64,000 bases of DNA from the NCBI RefSeq assembly GCF_015277815.1, contig NZ_CP063813.1, positions 310,001 through 374,000 of the forward strand. Direction: 5' to 3'. Positions 46,941 to 55,216 of the stretch are shown piece after piece (position 1 is the stretch's first letter; each line of letters starts with the position of its first letter). Under the pieces are notes generated by a model. That model saw only the letters and a program-made list of their open reading frames with translations. It was not told where the DNA came from and did not search any database. A program made the translations under genes and the position numbers. The stretch is from Microbacterium atlanticum (GTDB lineage Bacteria; Actinomycetota; Actinomycetes; Actinomycetales; Microbacteriaceae).

Positions 46941-47570
46941 GTGGATCTAAACGTCCTGCTCGCCTTCGCCCTCGCGGCCGCCGTCGCGATCGCGATCCCC
47001 GGTCCCACCGTGCTGCTTGCGCTCGCCAACGGATCCCGCTACGGAGTGCGCCGCGCGACGTTCGGGATGCTGGGCGCCGTCGCCTCCGACATCGTGCTGG
47101 TGATCGCCGTCGGCGTGGGACTCGGGGCGCTGCTGCTGGCGAGCGAGACGGCGTTCACCATCGTGAAATGGGTGGGCGTGGCCTACTTGGCCTTCCTCGG
47201 GCTGCGGATGCTGCTCTCTCGGGGGGCCCTGCTGCACGGCGATCCGACGGCGGATCCTCGCGGCGCTCGGGGTGCGCTGTTCACCAAGAGCTTCGTCGTC
47301 GCGGTGACCAACCCGAAGGGCTACCTCTTCGTGGGGGCGCTCCTGCCCCAGTTCATCGATCCGGCCGCTGCACAGCTTCCCCAGTACCTCGTCATCGGGA
47401 CGGTGTTCTGCGCGCTCGACCTCACGATCATGCTCGCGTACGCCGTGCTGGGCTCGCAGGCCATCCGCGTGCTCAAGCGGCAAGGGGCGGTGTGGATCGA
47501 GCGGGTGTGCGGCGGCATCCTTCTCGCGCTCGCCGCGTGGCTCGCCGGCGCCCGCCGCGCCGCAACGTAG
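46941..47570 (+). CDS. LysE/RhtB-family exporter
   Basis: A 209-residue membrane protein with about six segments: AAAVAIAIPGPTVLLALANGSRYGVRRATFGMLGA, WVGVAYLAFLGLRML, FTKSFVVAVTNPKGYLFVGALLPQFI, which is the LysE/RhtB pattern. These proteins export amino acids or small metabolites. The start is GTG at 46941. It lies 89 bp after the amidotransferase gene and 70 bp before tRNA-Ser on the same strand. Substrate unknown. Confidence 0.88.
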   Translation: MDLNVLLAFALAAAVAIAIPGPTVLLALANGSRYGVRRATFGMLGAVASDIVLVIAVGVGLGALLLASETAFTIVKWVGVAYLAFLGLRMLLSRGALLHGDPTADPRGARGALFTKSFVVAVTNPKGYLFVGALLPQFIDPAAAQLPQYLVIGTVFCALDLTIMLAYAVLGSQAIRVLKRQGAVWIERVCGGILLALAAWLAGARRAAT

Positions 47571-47639
47571 TCCCGTGTCGATGTCCCGGCCGATCGCCTC
47601 GATTGGCGGGTTGGCACGGCGTGACGTAAACTCGTCGGC

Positions 47640-47730
47640 GGTGACGTGTCCGAGCGGCCGAAGGTGCAACTCTCGAAAAGTTGTGTAGGGTAACCCCCTA
47701 CCGTGGGTTCAAATCCCACCGTCACCGCCA
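47640..47730 (+). tRNA. tRNA-Ser (anticodon CGA)
   Basis: A cloverleaf folds: acceptor GGTGACG (47640-47646) pairs with CGTCACC (47720-47726), followed by discriminator G and an encoded CCA. The anticodon stem CAACT/AGTTG encloses CTCGAAA, anticodon CGA, reading UCG. The long variable arm (TGTAGGG...CCCTAC) and the T arm with GGTTCAAATCC are as expected for serine tRNA. Confidence 0.97.
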
Positions 47731-47767
47731 TAAAAACCCCAGGTCAGGCCCGATTAATTCAGTTAAC

Positions 47768-47787
47768 GGGAACAAACTGGGAACAAA
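47768..47787 (+). repeat. Tandem GGGAACAAA repeats beside tRNA-Ser
   Basis: Two exact 9-bp copies start 11 bp apart, 38 bp past the end of the tRNA. Similar doublets can be integrase arm-binding sites. Only the repeat is seen; its role is inference. Confidence 0.5.
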
Positions 47788-47796
47788 ACGGAAACA

Positions 47797-47825
47797 GCCG
47801 TCGCGACATCATCGCGGCGGCTTTT
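47797..47825 (+). terminator. Rho-independent terminator after tRNA-Ser
   Basis: A 10-bp stem (47797-47806 with 47812-47821, one G-U pair), a 5-nt loop, and TTTT at 47822-47825. It would end transcripts from the tRNA on the plus strand. Confidence 0.75.
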
Positions 47826-48151
47826 CCTGTTGATCGGGGATTTGTCGATTACTGACGGGTGCCGCGTTCGCGGCACGCGAGAGTCCCACCATAGGTAGAT
47901 CACCGCCGCTGCGAGAAATACCTGATCAGTCGCCCTTTCCGGTAGCCCGGATCGGCGTCTCGCGGCCTAAGCGCGATGAATTCTGTTCCCATATTGTTCT
48001 CACGTGCCGAACGGCCAGTCGAACTCCCGCGGAATCTCGCGGATTCTGGACCCACTTACGGTGGGTTGGAGCACCACCGCAGTTCTGAAGCGGAACGCTG
48101 ACAACGTCGGACCAGGTCTCTCATTGGCCCTGGCCGATTTCCAGCCGCCCA

Positions 48152-49198
48152 CTACTGCCGCCAGACGTCGCCGAGCGTCGAACGCCGAGGCACGAGATGC
48201 GGCTCTAGCGTGATCGTGCGGTTCGGTGTGCTCGGGTCGTCGATGTGCTGCAGCAGCAGTTCCGCGGCGGCACGGCCCATCTCTTCTCCCGGTTGAGCAA
48301 CTGTCGTCACCGGAATGGCGCTCTCGGCCGCGAAGTGGTTGTCGTCGTACCCGGTCACTGCGACGTCGACGGGTACTCGGAACCCCGGCGTCTCGTTCAA
48401 CACCTGTATCAGGCCGATCGCGATCAGGTCGGATGCGGCGATGACGGCGTCGTATTCACCGGCTCCTCGTCGGATGATCTCGTGTCCGGCTTGGCGTCCG
48501 TGCTGGAGATTCAGCCCGCCGACCTCGAGCGTGTCCAGCTGCGCGTCGGCGATCTCCGCGACTGCGTGCGCGACGCCTTCCCGGCGGGCCCGCACTGCTG
48601 TGAGGAACATCGGCCCTCCCACGAAGAGCAGCCGCCGGCGACCGAGCGCGAGAAGGTGGCGGGCCGCCAGAGCGCCGCCGTGCCCTTCGTCCACGATGAC
48701 GCCCGCATAGGCCAGTGTCGGCGATTCGTAGTTGACGAGGACGATCGGTGTAGTGGGTGCCGGGAGAAGGGAGGACTGCGCGAAGGGAGTATCGAGCGGG
48801 GCGAAGATGATGCCCGCCACCCGTGACGCTTCGAAAAGCTCGAGGTTGCGGACCTCGCGCTCGCGATCCACGTCGGAGTTCGTGATCATCACGTTGAGCG
48901 AGTGTCGTCGCATGACCGACTCGGCGCCCCGTGCGATGTCGACGAAGAAGGAGTTGCCGAGGTCTGCCACGACCAGGCCGATGGCGTTGCTCGTGCCGAC
49001 AGCGAGGGACCGGGCGGCGTCGTTCCGAACGAAGCCGAGCTCGGCAATGGATGCCTGGACCTTGCGCCGAGTCTTGTCCGTGACCTTGTCCGGGCTGTTG
49101 AGGACGTTGGACACGGTCCCGATCGACACCTGAGCGTGCGCTGCCACGTCGGCCATACTCGGGCGGCCGCTGCTCGGACTGCGAAGCTGACCCGCCAT
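48152..49198 (-). CDS. LacI-family transcriptional repressor
   Basis: A 348-residue regulator. The headpiece has MADVAAHAQVSIGTVSNVLN, with hinge-helix residues continuing to VRNDAARSLAVGTSNAIGLVVADLGNSFF. The rest is a periplasmic-binding-protein-like sensor domain containing VIAASDLIAIGLIQVL and VTGYDDNHFAAES. ATG at 49198 follows GAGAGGG. It is divergent from the sugar-import operon, and two copies of TGAAGCGCTTCA lie between, so it most probably represses that operon. The inducer is presumably an imported oligosaccharide. Confidence 0.93.
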   Translation of the reverse strand: MAGQLRSPSSGRPSMADVAAHAQVSIGTVSNVLNSPDKVTDKTRRKVQASIAELGFVRNDAARSLAVGTSNAIGLVVADLGNSFFVDIARGAESVMRRHSLNVMITNSDVDREREVRNLELFEASRVAGIIFAPLDTPFAQSSLLPAPTTPIVLVNYESPTLAYAGVIVDEGHGGALAARHLLALGRRRLLFVGGPMFLTAVRARREGVAHAVAEIADAQLDTLEVGGLNLQHGRQAGHEIIRRGAGEYDAVIAASDLIAIGLIQVLNETPGFRVPVDVAVTGYDDNHFAAESAIPVTTVAQPGEEMGRAAAELLLQHIDDPSTPNRTITLEPHLVPRRSTLGDVWRQ

Positions 49199-49275
49199 TG
49201 ATGCCCTCTCGTCGACTCCGACTCCGCATCGAACCGGATGCCTCGACCTTAGCCCAACGCGAAGCGGCGGAAAAA

Positions 49276-49287
49276 TGAAGCGCTTCA
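49276..49287. promoter_or_regulatory. LacI-type operator, distal copy
   Basis: TGAAGCGCTTCA is a perfect 12-bp palindrome with the central CG typical of LacI/GalR sites. It is upstream of the -35 element of the importer promoter. Its centre is 65 bp from the proximal copy, about six helical turns. Confidence 0.8.
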
Positions 49288-49304
49288 CAAACTGATAACG
49301 CTGA

Positions 49305-49333
49305 TTGACAACACGAGGCGAGCATGCCATCTT
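49305..49333 (+). promoter_or_regulatory. Probable sigma-70-type promoter of the sugar importer operon
   Basis: A perfect TTGACA (49305-49310) followed after 17 bp by CATCTT (49328-49333) as a weaker -10. Transcription would start beside the proximal operator, as expected for repression. Confidence 0.5.
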
Positions 49334-49340
49334 TCATTCT

Positions 49341-49352
49341 TGAAGCGCTTCA
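49341..49352. promoter_or_regulatory. LacI-type operator, proximal copy
   Basis: A second exact TGAAGCGCTTCA, here part of a 14-bp palindrome (49340-49353). It overlaps the probable transcription start and precedes the AAGGAGG of the binding-protein gene. Confidence 0.8.
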
Positions 49353-49382
49353 AAGATGGAGCGTCGCTTTCAAGGAGGAACA

Positions 49383-50714
49383 ATGACCACAGCAACGAGG
49401 CACATGGGGCGCCTGCTGCCGGTAGTGGCCATCGTCGGCGCGAGCGCATTCGTCCTCGCGGGCTGCAGTGGCAGCGCCGACAACGGAACCACAGGCGATG
49501 ACAGCGCAGCGGCCAAGAGCGACGGCGAGTTCAGCGTGCTCAGCCAGACGCAGAACACCGTCATCGCGGGAACTCTCGAGGCGCTCGCGGGCGACCAGTG
49601 CGAGACGGCTGACGAGACGGCATCTCTCAAGGTCGATTCGGTCGACGGCACGACGTGGGACCAGCAGCTGCAGGTGCTCGCGGGCAACAATGCTCTGTCG
49701 GACTTCGGCATGGCGGGCGGCACCCCGGCTCTGATGCAGGAGTTCATCGAGGCCGGCCTCGTGGTCGACCTCAGCGCGGAGCTCGACAAGCTCGGCGTCG
49801 CAGATCGCATCGTGCCGGCCGCCGAATCGACCATCAAGGCCCTCTACGGCCAGGACGCGCTCTACGCGCTTCCGACCGAGCTCAACATCGAAGGCTTCTG
49901 GTACAACAAGCAGTTGCTCGAGGACGCAGGCATCGAGCCGCCCGCCACCTGGGACGAGCTCGCCGACGCGGCGGCCACCCTGCAGGACGCGGGCGTTCAG
50001 CCGTTCGTCGCCGCGGGCAAGGACGGATGGCCTGTCACACGCTTGGTGGGCAACTATCTCTTCCGCTCCCTCGGTGCCGACGCGCTGCAGAAGGTCGCCG
50101 ACGGTGAGGCATCGCTCACCGACCCCGAGTACGTGGCTGCGGCAGACGCGATCGCCGAGTTCGGCTCCGAGGGCTACTTCGGTGACGCTGCCGGCTCCAT
50201 CGACTACAACACGGCCATGAACCAGTTCCTCACCGGTGACGGTGCGTTCTTCTACATGGGCAGCTGGGCGCTGGGTAACTTCAACGACTCCGAGCAGAAC
50301 AAGATCGGGGCCGACAACATCGGCTTCCTGCCCTTCCCCGCCGTCGAGGGCGGCGCCGGCAGCGCCGACGAGGTCCCTGCGAACGTCGGCATCCCCACCA
50401 TGTTCACCACCAGCGGCTGGGACGAGGGCTCGGCCCAGTGGCTGGAGTGCATCGCGACCGGCTACGGCGACACGGCTCTCAACGAGTTCGGTCAGGTGAC
50501 CGGCTTCGTCGTCGACAACCCGCCGGCTGAGCAGTCCGAACTGACCACCACCGTCCAGCAGGTCATCGCCGATGCCCCTGGTTCGGTGCTGTGGTTCGAG
50601 GCGGCGTTCTCGCCCGAAGCGACCTCCGTCAGCCAGACCAACGGTGGCGGACTCGCCACCGGAACGCTCTCCGGACAGGAGTTCATGGAACTCGTCCAGG
50701 CCGCGAACGGCTGA
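49383..50714 (+). CDS. Sugar ABC transporter substrate-binding lipoprotein
   Basis: A 443-residue extracellular solute-binding protein of the family 1 (MalE/UgpB) type. The signal ends in the lipobox LAGC with Cys28 lipidated. Other marks are LSDFGMAGGTPALMQEFIEAGLVVDLS, YALPTELNIEGFWYNKQLLEDAGIEPPATWDEL and FFYMGSWALGNF. It should bind an oligosaccharide freed by the secreted GH30 and pass it to the two permeases. ATG at 49383 follows AAGGAGG; the frame from 49356 would remove that site. Confidence 0.95.
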   Translation: MTTATRHMGRLLPVVAIVGASAFVLAGCSGSADNGTTGDDSAAAKSDGEFSVLSQTQNTVIAGTLEALAGDQCETADETASLKVDSVDGTTWDQQLQVLAGNNALSDFGMAGGTPALMQEFIEAGLVVDLSAELDKLGVADRIVPAAESTIKALYGQDALYALPTELNIEGFWYNKQLLEDAGIEPPATWDELADAAATLQDAGVQPFVAAGKDGWPVTRLVGNYLFRSLGADALQKVADGEASLTDPEYVAAADAIAEFGSEGYFGDAAGSIDYNTAMNQFLTGDGAFFYMGSWALGNFNDSEQNKIGADNIGFLPFPAVEGGAGSADEVPANVGIPTMFTTSGWDEGSAQWLECIATGYGDTALNEFGQVTGFVVDNPPAEQSELTTTVQQVIADAPGSVLWFEAAFSPEATSVSQTNGGGLATGTLSGQEFMELVQAANG

Positions 50715-50730
50715 GCACGCACCACCTAGA

Positions 50731-50760
50731 GGCGGGGTCGGGCCCACGTCCGACCCCGCC
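50731..50760 (+). terminator. Stem-loop between binding protein and permease genes
   Basis: An 11-bp perfect stem (50731-50741 with 50750-50760) with 8-nt loop, 16 bp after the stop at 50714. Such stems commonly reduce downstream expression so that binding protein exceeds permease. Whether it terminates is unknown. Confidence 0.65.
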
Positions 50761-50780
50761 CTCCACACCAAGGAACATCC

Positions 50781-51665
50781 ATGCAACGCATGCTCAGCGA
50801 CTGGCGCGCGATCCTCGTGCTCCTCGGCCCCGCATTCCTCGTCTACACCTCGGTGATGCTGGTCCCCATCTTCTGGTCCGCCGGCTACACCTTCTTCGAG
50901 GGCAACGCGATTCGCGGCTTCGAGTTCGTCGGGTTCGCCAACTTCATCGAGTTCTTCCAGGACCCCACGGCGATGCAGGCGGTCGGATTCACGATCCGCT
51001 ACGCCATCGTGCTGACTCTGCTGCAAGTCACCGCGGGCTACGGCCTCGCACTGCTGTACACCTTCGTTCTCAAGCGCGGCGGCGCGCTCACCCGCACCCT
51101 GGTGTTCTTCCCCGTCATCCTTCCCACGGTCGCCGTCGCGTTGCTGTTCAGCCGGCTCTTCGAGGCCGCCCCCGCAACCGGCCCGGTGAACTCGCTCATC
51201 ATCCTTCTCGGCGGTCCGAACGTGGACTGGTTCGGACAGCCGGACGCATCTTTCTGGGTCATCATCCTGATGGACGTGTGGCGCTCCATGGGGTTCTACG
51301 CCGTGCTCCTCTACGCCGGCATCGTGGAGATCCCGGATGAGCTCATCGAGTCCGCGCGACTCGACGGCGCGAACGGCTGGCGGCTCGTCCGCTCCGTGGT
51401 GCTCCCTCTCTCGCTGCCGGTGCTCCTCTCCGCACTGATCTTCTCCATCAACGGGACGCTCAAGGTGTTCGACACCGTCGTCGCCCTCACCAACGGCGGA
51501 CCCGGCACATCCACGACGCCGCTGACCGTCTACATGTTCCGCACCGCGTTCAGCTTCGGCCAATACGGCTACGGAAGCACCGTGGCGCTGATGCTGACCA
51601 TCCTCTGCCTCGTCGTGACGGTGTTCATCTTCCGCTCCACTCGACGCGATCTCACGAAGGGCTGA
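50781..51665 (+). CDS. Sugar ABC transporter permease (MalF/UgpA type)
   Basis: A 294-residue membrane protein with six predicted segments. The EAA loop that contacts the ATPase is ELIESARLDGANGWRLVRSV. It starts 66 bp after the binding-protein stop and is followed after 3 bp by the second permease. No ATPase gene is nearby, so a shared MsmK-type ATPase elsewhere is expected. Confidence 0.93.
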   Translation: MQRMLSDWRAILVLLGPAFLVYTSVMLVPIFWSAGYTFFEGNAIRGFEFVGFANFIEFFQDPTAMQAVGFTIRYAIVLTLLQVTAGYGLALLYTFVLKRGGALTRTLVFFPVILPTVAVALLFSRLFEAAPATGPVNSLIILLGGPNVDWFGQPDASFWVIILMDVWRSMGFYAVLLYAGIVEIPDELIESARLDGANGWRLVRSVVLPLSLPVLLSALIFSINGTLKVFDTVVALTNGGPGTSTTPLTVYMFRTAFSFGQYGYGSTVALMLTILCLVVTVFIFRSTRRDLTKG

Positions 51666-51668
51666 CCC

Positions 51669-52580
51669 GTGTCCGCACTCATCGCCGAGCCGACCACGAC
51701 CGCGTCGCCGACCATCCAACGACCCGAGACGGGCCATCGAGGCCGCGGCATCCGGAAGTTCTTCCGAAAGCTGCCGGTCATCATCGGGGTCTTCATCCTG
51801 CTCGTCATCGTCGTCTACCCGCTCGTATGGCTTCTGCTGGGGTCGTTCAAAACGCAGGACGAGTTCCTCAGCGAACCATTCTGGGCTCTCCCACGGCAGT
51901 GGGGGTTCGACAACTACATCGAAGCATTCGTCGGTGGCGGCCTGGGCACCTACATCCGCAACAGCGTGCTCGCCGTCTTCCCCTCCATCATCCTCATCGT
52001 GCTCTTCGGCACCGCGGCCGGCTTCGCGCTCGAGGTCATGGTGTGGAAGGGCCGCGGCGTGGTGCTGCTGATGTTCCTCGCCGGCATCATGATCCCGGTC
52101 CAGATGATCCTGCTGCCCCTGTTCACCATCTACTTCAGGCTCCACCTGACGGGCACGCTCTGGCCGCTGATCATCACGTACGTCGCGATCGGCATGCCGC
52201 TGACGGTGTTCATGATGGCCACGTACTTCCGAAACGTGCCGCGTGAGGTCTTCGAAGCGGCGACGATCGACGGCGCGAACATCTACCGCCTGTTCTGGAC
52301 CGTCGGTCTTCCCCTCGTCCGCAACGCGGTCTTCACCGTCGCGCTCGTGCAGTTCTTCTTCATCTGGAACGACCTCCTCGTCGCGCTGACGTTCGTCAAC
52401 ACGCAGGAGCTGCGCACCATCCAGGTCGGACTGCTCAACTTCACCGGACAGTACGGCGCCATCAATTACGGGCCCATGTTCGCCGGCATCGCCGTGAACG
52501 TCGTGGGCACCCTGATCCTCTACCTCTTCCTCAACCAGCAGGTGATGCGAGGACTGACCGCGGGGTCGGTGAAAGGCTGA
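51669..52580 (+). CDS. Sugar ABC transporter permease (MalG/UgpE type)
   Basis: A 303-residue membrane protein with six predicted segments, EAA loop REVFEAATIDGANIYRLFW, and a long polar N-terminal tail before the first segment near residue 35. The start is GTG at 51669. It completes the heterodimeric channel with the preceding gene and is followed at once by the GH78 gene. Confidence 0.93.
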   Translation: MSALIAEPTTTASPTIQRPETGHRGRGIRKFFRKLPVIIGVFILLVIVVYPLVWLLLGSFKTQDEFLSEPFWALPRQWGFDNYIEAFVGGGLGTYIRNSVLAVFPSIILIVLFGTAAGFALEVMVWKGRGVVLLMFLAGIMIPVQMILLPLFTIYFRLHLTGTLWPLIITYVAIGMPLTVFMMATYFRNVPREVFEAATIDGANIYRLFWTVGLPLVRNAVFTVALVQFFFIWNDLLVALTFVNTQELRTIQVGLLNFTGQYGAINYGPMFAGIAVNVVGTLILYLFLNQQVMRGLTAGSVKG

Positions 52581-52581
52581 C

Positions 52582-55188
52582 ATGGCACCGGCGATCACGG
52601 AGATCTGGCTCGAAAACCGTCGCGGCGGACGCATGGTCGGAATCGACGAGGCGGCTCCCCGGCTGTCCTTCATCCCTTGCGAGCCCGCCACCTCATACGA
52701 ACTGGAGTTCACCCCCTACGGCGGCGCATCCGTCTCGACCACGGTCAGCGGCACCAGGCTCCTCGCCTGGCCGTTTCCGGCGCTGGAAGCGCGAGGCGGT
52801 GGGATGCTGCGCCTGCGGCCCGACGCGGCCGGTGAGTGGTCCGAGCCGATGCGGATCGAACGAGGCATCGGGAACGACTGGCAGGTGGACTTCGTCAGTC
52901 CGTCCGAGCGTGCCGACGCCGGAGAACCGCGCCCCGGCTACCTCCTGCGAGCGTCGTTCGACCTCGGCGCCCTCGCCGCGGAACTCATCAGCCGCGCTCG
53001 CATCTACTCCACGGCACATGGCGTCTACGAACTCGAACTGAACGGCCGCCCGGTCTCCGACGACCGGCTGGCGCCCGGATGGACAAGCTACCGGCACCGC
53101 CTCCGCTACCAGACGCACGACATCACCGATCGCCTGCGCAGCGGCGTCAATGTCGTCGGCGCATGGCTCGCAGACGGCTGGTACCGGGGCCACATCGGCT
53201 TCGACGGCGGACTCTGGGACATCTACGGCACCGACGTCGCGCTACTGCTCCAGCTCGAGGTCACCACCATCGACGGAGCGACCTCCGTCGTCCCGCTCAC
53301 GTGGCGATGGGCACCGTCTCCCATCGCCGCCGTCGGACTCTACGAGGGCGAGACGTTCGACGCTCGCCGCCACGACCCGCTGTGGTCGACAGCGGAATAC
53401 GACGCGAACGCCTGGCCCTTCGCGACCGTTCTCGGCCGCGAGAGGTTCACCGCCCGCATCGAGGCGCCCACCGCGCTTCCCGTCCGGGAAATCGAGACGA
53501 TCCCGCCACGCTCCATCGAGCACCGGGACAACGGGCGCATCCGGCTCGACTTCGGCCAGAACATCTCCGGGGTGCTGCGGATCCGGCCGAGGGCAGACGC
53601 CGGCCGTGTGATCCGGCTGCACCATGCCGAGGTGATCGAAGACGGCGAACTCGGAACCCGACCTCTGCGCGCGGCGACGTCCGTCGACACCTACATCGCC
53701 GCCGGCCACGACGGCGAGGTCTACACCCCGCGTTTCACCGTCCATGGGTTCCAGTACGCCGAGATCGAAGGGTGGCAGGGAGCGCTGACCGCGAACGATG
53801 TAGAAGCGGTCGTGATCCACACCGACATGCAGCGCACCGGCGGATTCAGCTCCTCTCACGACGGCCTGAACCAGTTGCACTCCAACGTGGTGTGGAGCAT
53901 GCGTGACAACTTCGTCGACCTGCCCACCGACTGCCCGCAGCGCGACGAGCGGGTCGGATGGACTGGCGACATCCAGATCTTCGCCCCGACCGCCCTGCGG
54001 CTCTACGCCGCGCACGGCACCCTCACCGGATGGTTGCGCGACCTGGCGGTCGAGCAATGGGACGACGGTCACGTGCCGCAATTCGTCCCCTGGGTCGAGT
54101 GCGGGTTCCCCAACTTCCCCACCGCGGCGTGGGGCGACGCGGCGGTCATCGTGCCATGGGAGATGTACCGCAACGACGGCGACGTGAAGATCCTCGCCGA
54201 GCAGTACGACAGCATGAAGGCCTGGGTCGATCTCGTCGACCGCCTCACCGGCCACACCGGCCTCTGGAATGACGGGTTCCAACTCGGCGACTGGCTGGAC
54301 CCGAAGGCGCCTCCGCACGACCCCGGCGAATCCCACACCGACCGTCACCTGGTCGCCACGGCCTACCACGTCAAGACGGCACGGATCCTGGCGAGCACCG
54401 CCGACCTCCTCGGCCGGAACGACGACGCCACCCACTACGCGCACGTAGCGGCCCGGGCGACCCGGGCGTTCCAGGACGAGTACGTCAGCCCGTCCGGACG
54501 CGTCGTGAGCGATACGAGCACCGCGATCGCCCTCGCCCTGGTGTTCGACCTCTTCCACGACGCGCAGCAGGCAGCCGCCGCCGGCGAACGGCTCGCCGAG
54601 CTGGTGGAACGCAGCGGATTCCGCATCTCCACCGGGTTCGTGGGCACCCCGATCATCTGCGACGCGCTCGTCCTGGCAGGAAAGCCCGACCACGCATACC
54701 GGCTGCTGCTGCAGGACCAGCTGCCGTCGTGGCTGTACCCGGTGTCGATGGGTGCGACCACGATCTGGGAGCGGTGGGACAGCATGCTCCCGGACGGGAG
54801 CATCAACCCCGGCGACATGACCTCGTTCAATCACTACGCGCTGGGCGGGGTCGCCGACTTCCTGCACCGGGCCGTCGCGGGGCTGGAACCCGTCGCGCCC
54901 GGGTGGACCGCCATCCGGTTCGCGCCCATTCCAGGAGGATCGCTCACGAGCGCGTCCGCCAGCTACGACTCCGTCCTCGGCACGGCCAGCAGTTCGTGGC
55001 AGCACGACCACGACACCTTCACGCTGACCGTCGAGGTCCCGGTGGGCTCCACGGGCGAAGTCGTTCTTCCGGGCAGCGGCGAGGCCATCGCGGTCGGTCC
55101 GGGAACGCACACCTACACGACGACCCTCCGCGCAGGCGGCCCGGACGGTGCTCACCTCGAGCCGCAGCGGCATCCCATCGAAGCCTGA
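52582..55188 (+). CDS. Alpha-L-rhamnosidase, GH78
   Basis: An 868-residue enzyme that removes terminal alpha-L-rhamnose. It has beta-rich N-terminal domains, then an (alpha/alpha)6 barrel with LPTDCPQRDERVGWTGD (about 446), GDWLDPKAPP (about 571) and the later acidic motif TIWERWDSM (about 728) with the catalytic Glu, as in bacterial GH78. No signal peptide, so it acts on imported oligosaccharides. It begins 1 bp after the permease stop (ATG at 52582), fully within the operon. Confidence 0.92.
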   Translation: MAPAITEIWLENRRGGRMVGIDEAAPRLSFIPCEPATSYELEFTPYGGASVSTTVSGTRLLAWPFPALEARGGGMLRLRPDAAGEWSEPMRIERGIGNDWQVDFVSPSERADAGEPRPGYLLRASFDLGALAAELISRARIYSTAHGVYELELNGRPVSDDRLAPGWTSYRHRLRYQTHDITDRLRSGVNVVGAWLADGWYRGHIGFDGGLWDIYGTDVALLLQLEVTTIDGATSVVPLTWRWAPSPIAAVGLYEGETFDARRHDPLWSTAEYDANAWPFATVLGRERFTARIEAPTALPVREIETIPPRSIEHRDNGRIRLDFGQNISGVLRIRPRADAGRVIRLHHAEVIEDGELGTRPLRAATSVDTYIAAGHDGEVYTPRFTVHGFQYAEIEGWQGALTANDVEAVVIHTDMQRTGGFSSSHDGLNQLHSNVVWSMRDNFVDLPTDCPQRDERVGWTGDIQIFAPTALRLYAAHGTLTGWLRDLAVEQWDDGHVPQFVPWVECGFPNFPTAAWGDAAVIVPWEMYRNDGDVKILAEQYDSMKAWVDLVDRLTGHTGLWNDGFQLGDWLDPKAPPHDPGESHTDRHLVATAYHVKTARILASTADLLGRNDDATHYAHVAARATRAFQDEYVSPSGRVVSDTSTAIALALVFDLFHDAQQAAAAGERLAELVERSGFRISTGFVGTPIICDALVLAGKPDHAYRLLLQDQLPSWLYPVSMGATTIWERWDSMLPDGSINPGDMTSFNHYALGGVADFLHRAVAGLEPVAPGWTAIRFAPIPGGSLTSASASYDSVLGTASSSWQHDHDTFTLTVEVPVGSTGEVVLPGSGEAIAVGPGTHTYTTTLRAGGPDGAHLEPQRHPIEA

Positions 55189-55216
55189 CCCTCGCCAACG
55201 GCGAAGAAAGACAGCA

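Larger units (their letters stand above)
47731..48151. other. Gene-free region downstream of tRNA-Ser, possible old integration site
   Basis: About 420 bp without a convincing gene, more AT-rich than its surroundings. It holds two direct copies of GGGAACAAA (47768-47776 and 47779-47787), a terminator-like hairpin (47797-47825), and a second hairpin GTGCCGCG-TT-CGCGGCAC (47859-47876). A 69-codon frame at 48004-48213 overlaps the LacI gene and lacks a ribosome site. Short repeats next to a tRNA 3-prime end resemble phage attachment regions, but no integrase remains. Confidence 0.5.

Noticed and set aside
47321..47731. Minus-strand frame over tRNA-Ser encoding VGFEPTVGGYP
   Set aside because: This is the well-known false translation of a serine tRNA and its flank, not a protein.
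49350..52712. A 1120-codon minus-strand frame opposite the sugar importer genes
   Set aside because: It is antisense to three convincing transport genes and consists of acidic and basic repeats without a fold.
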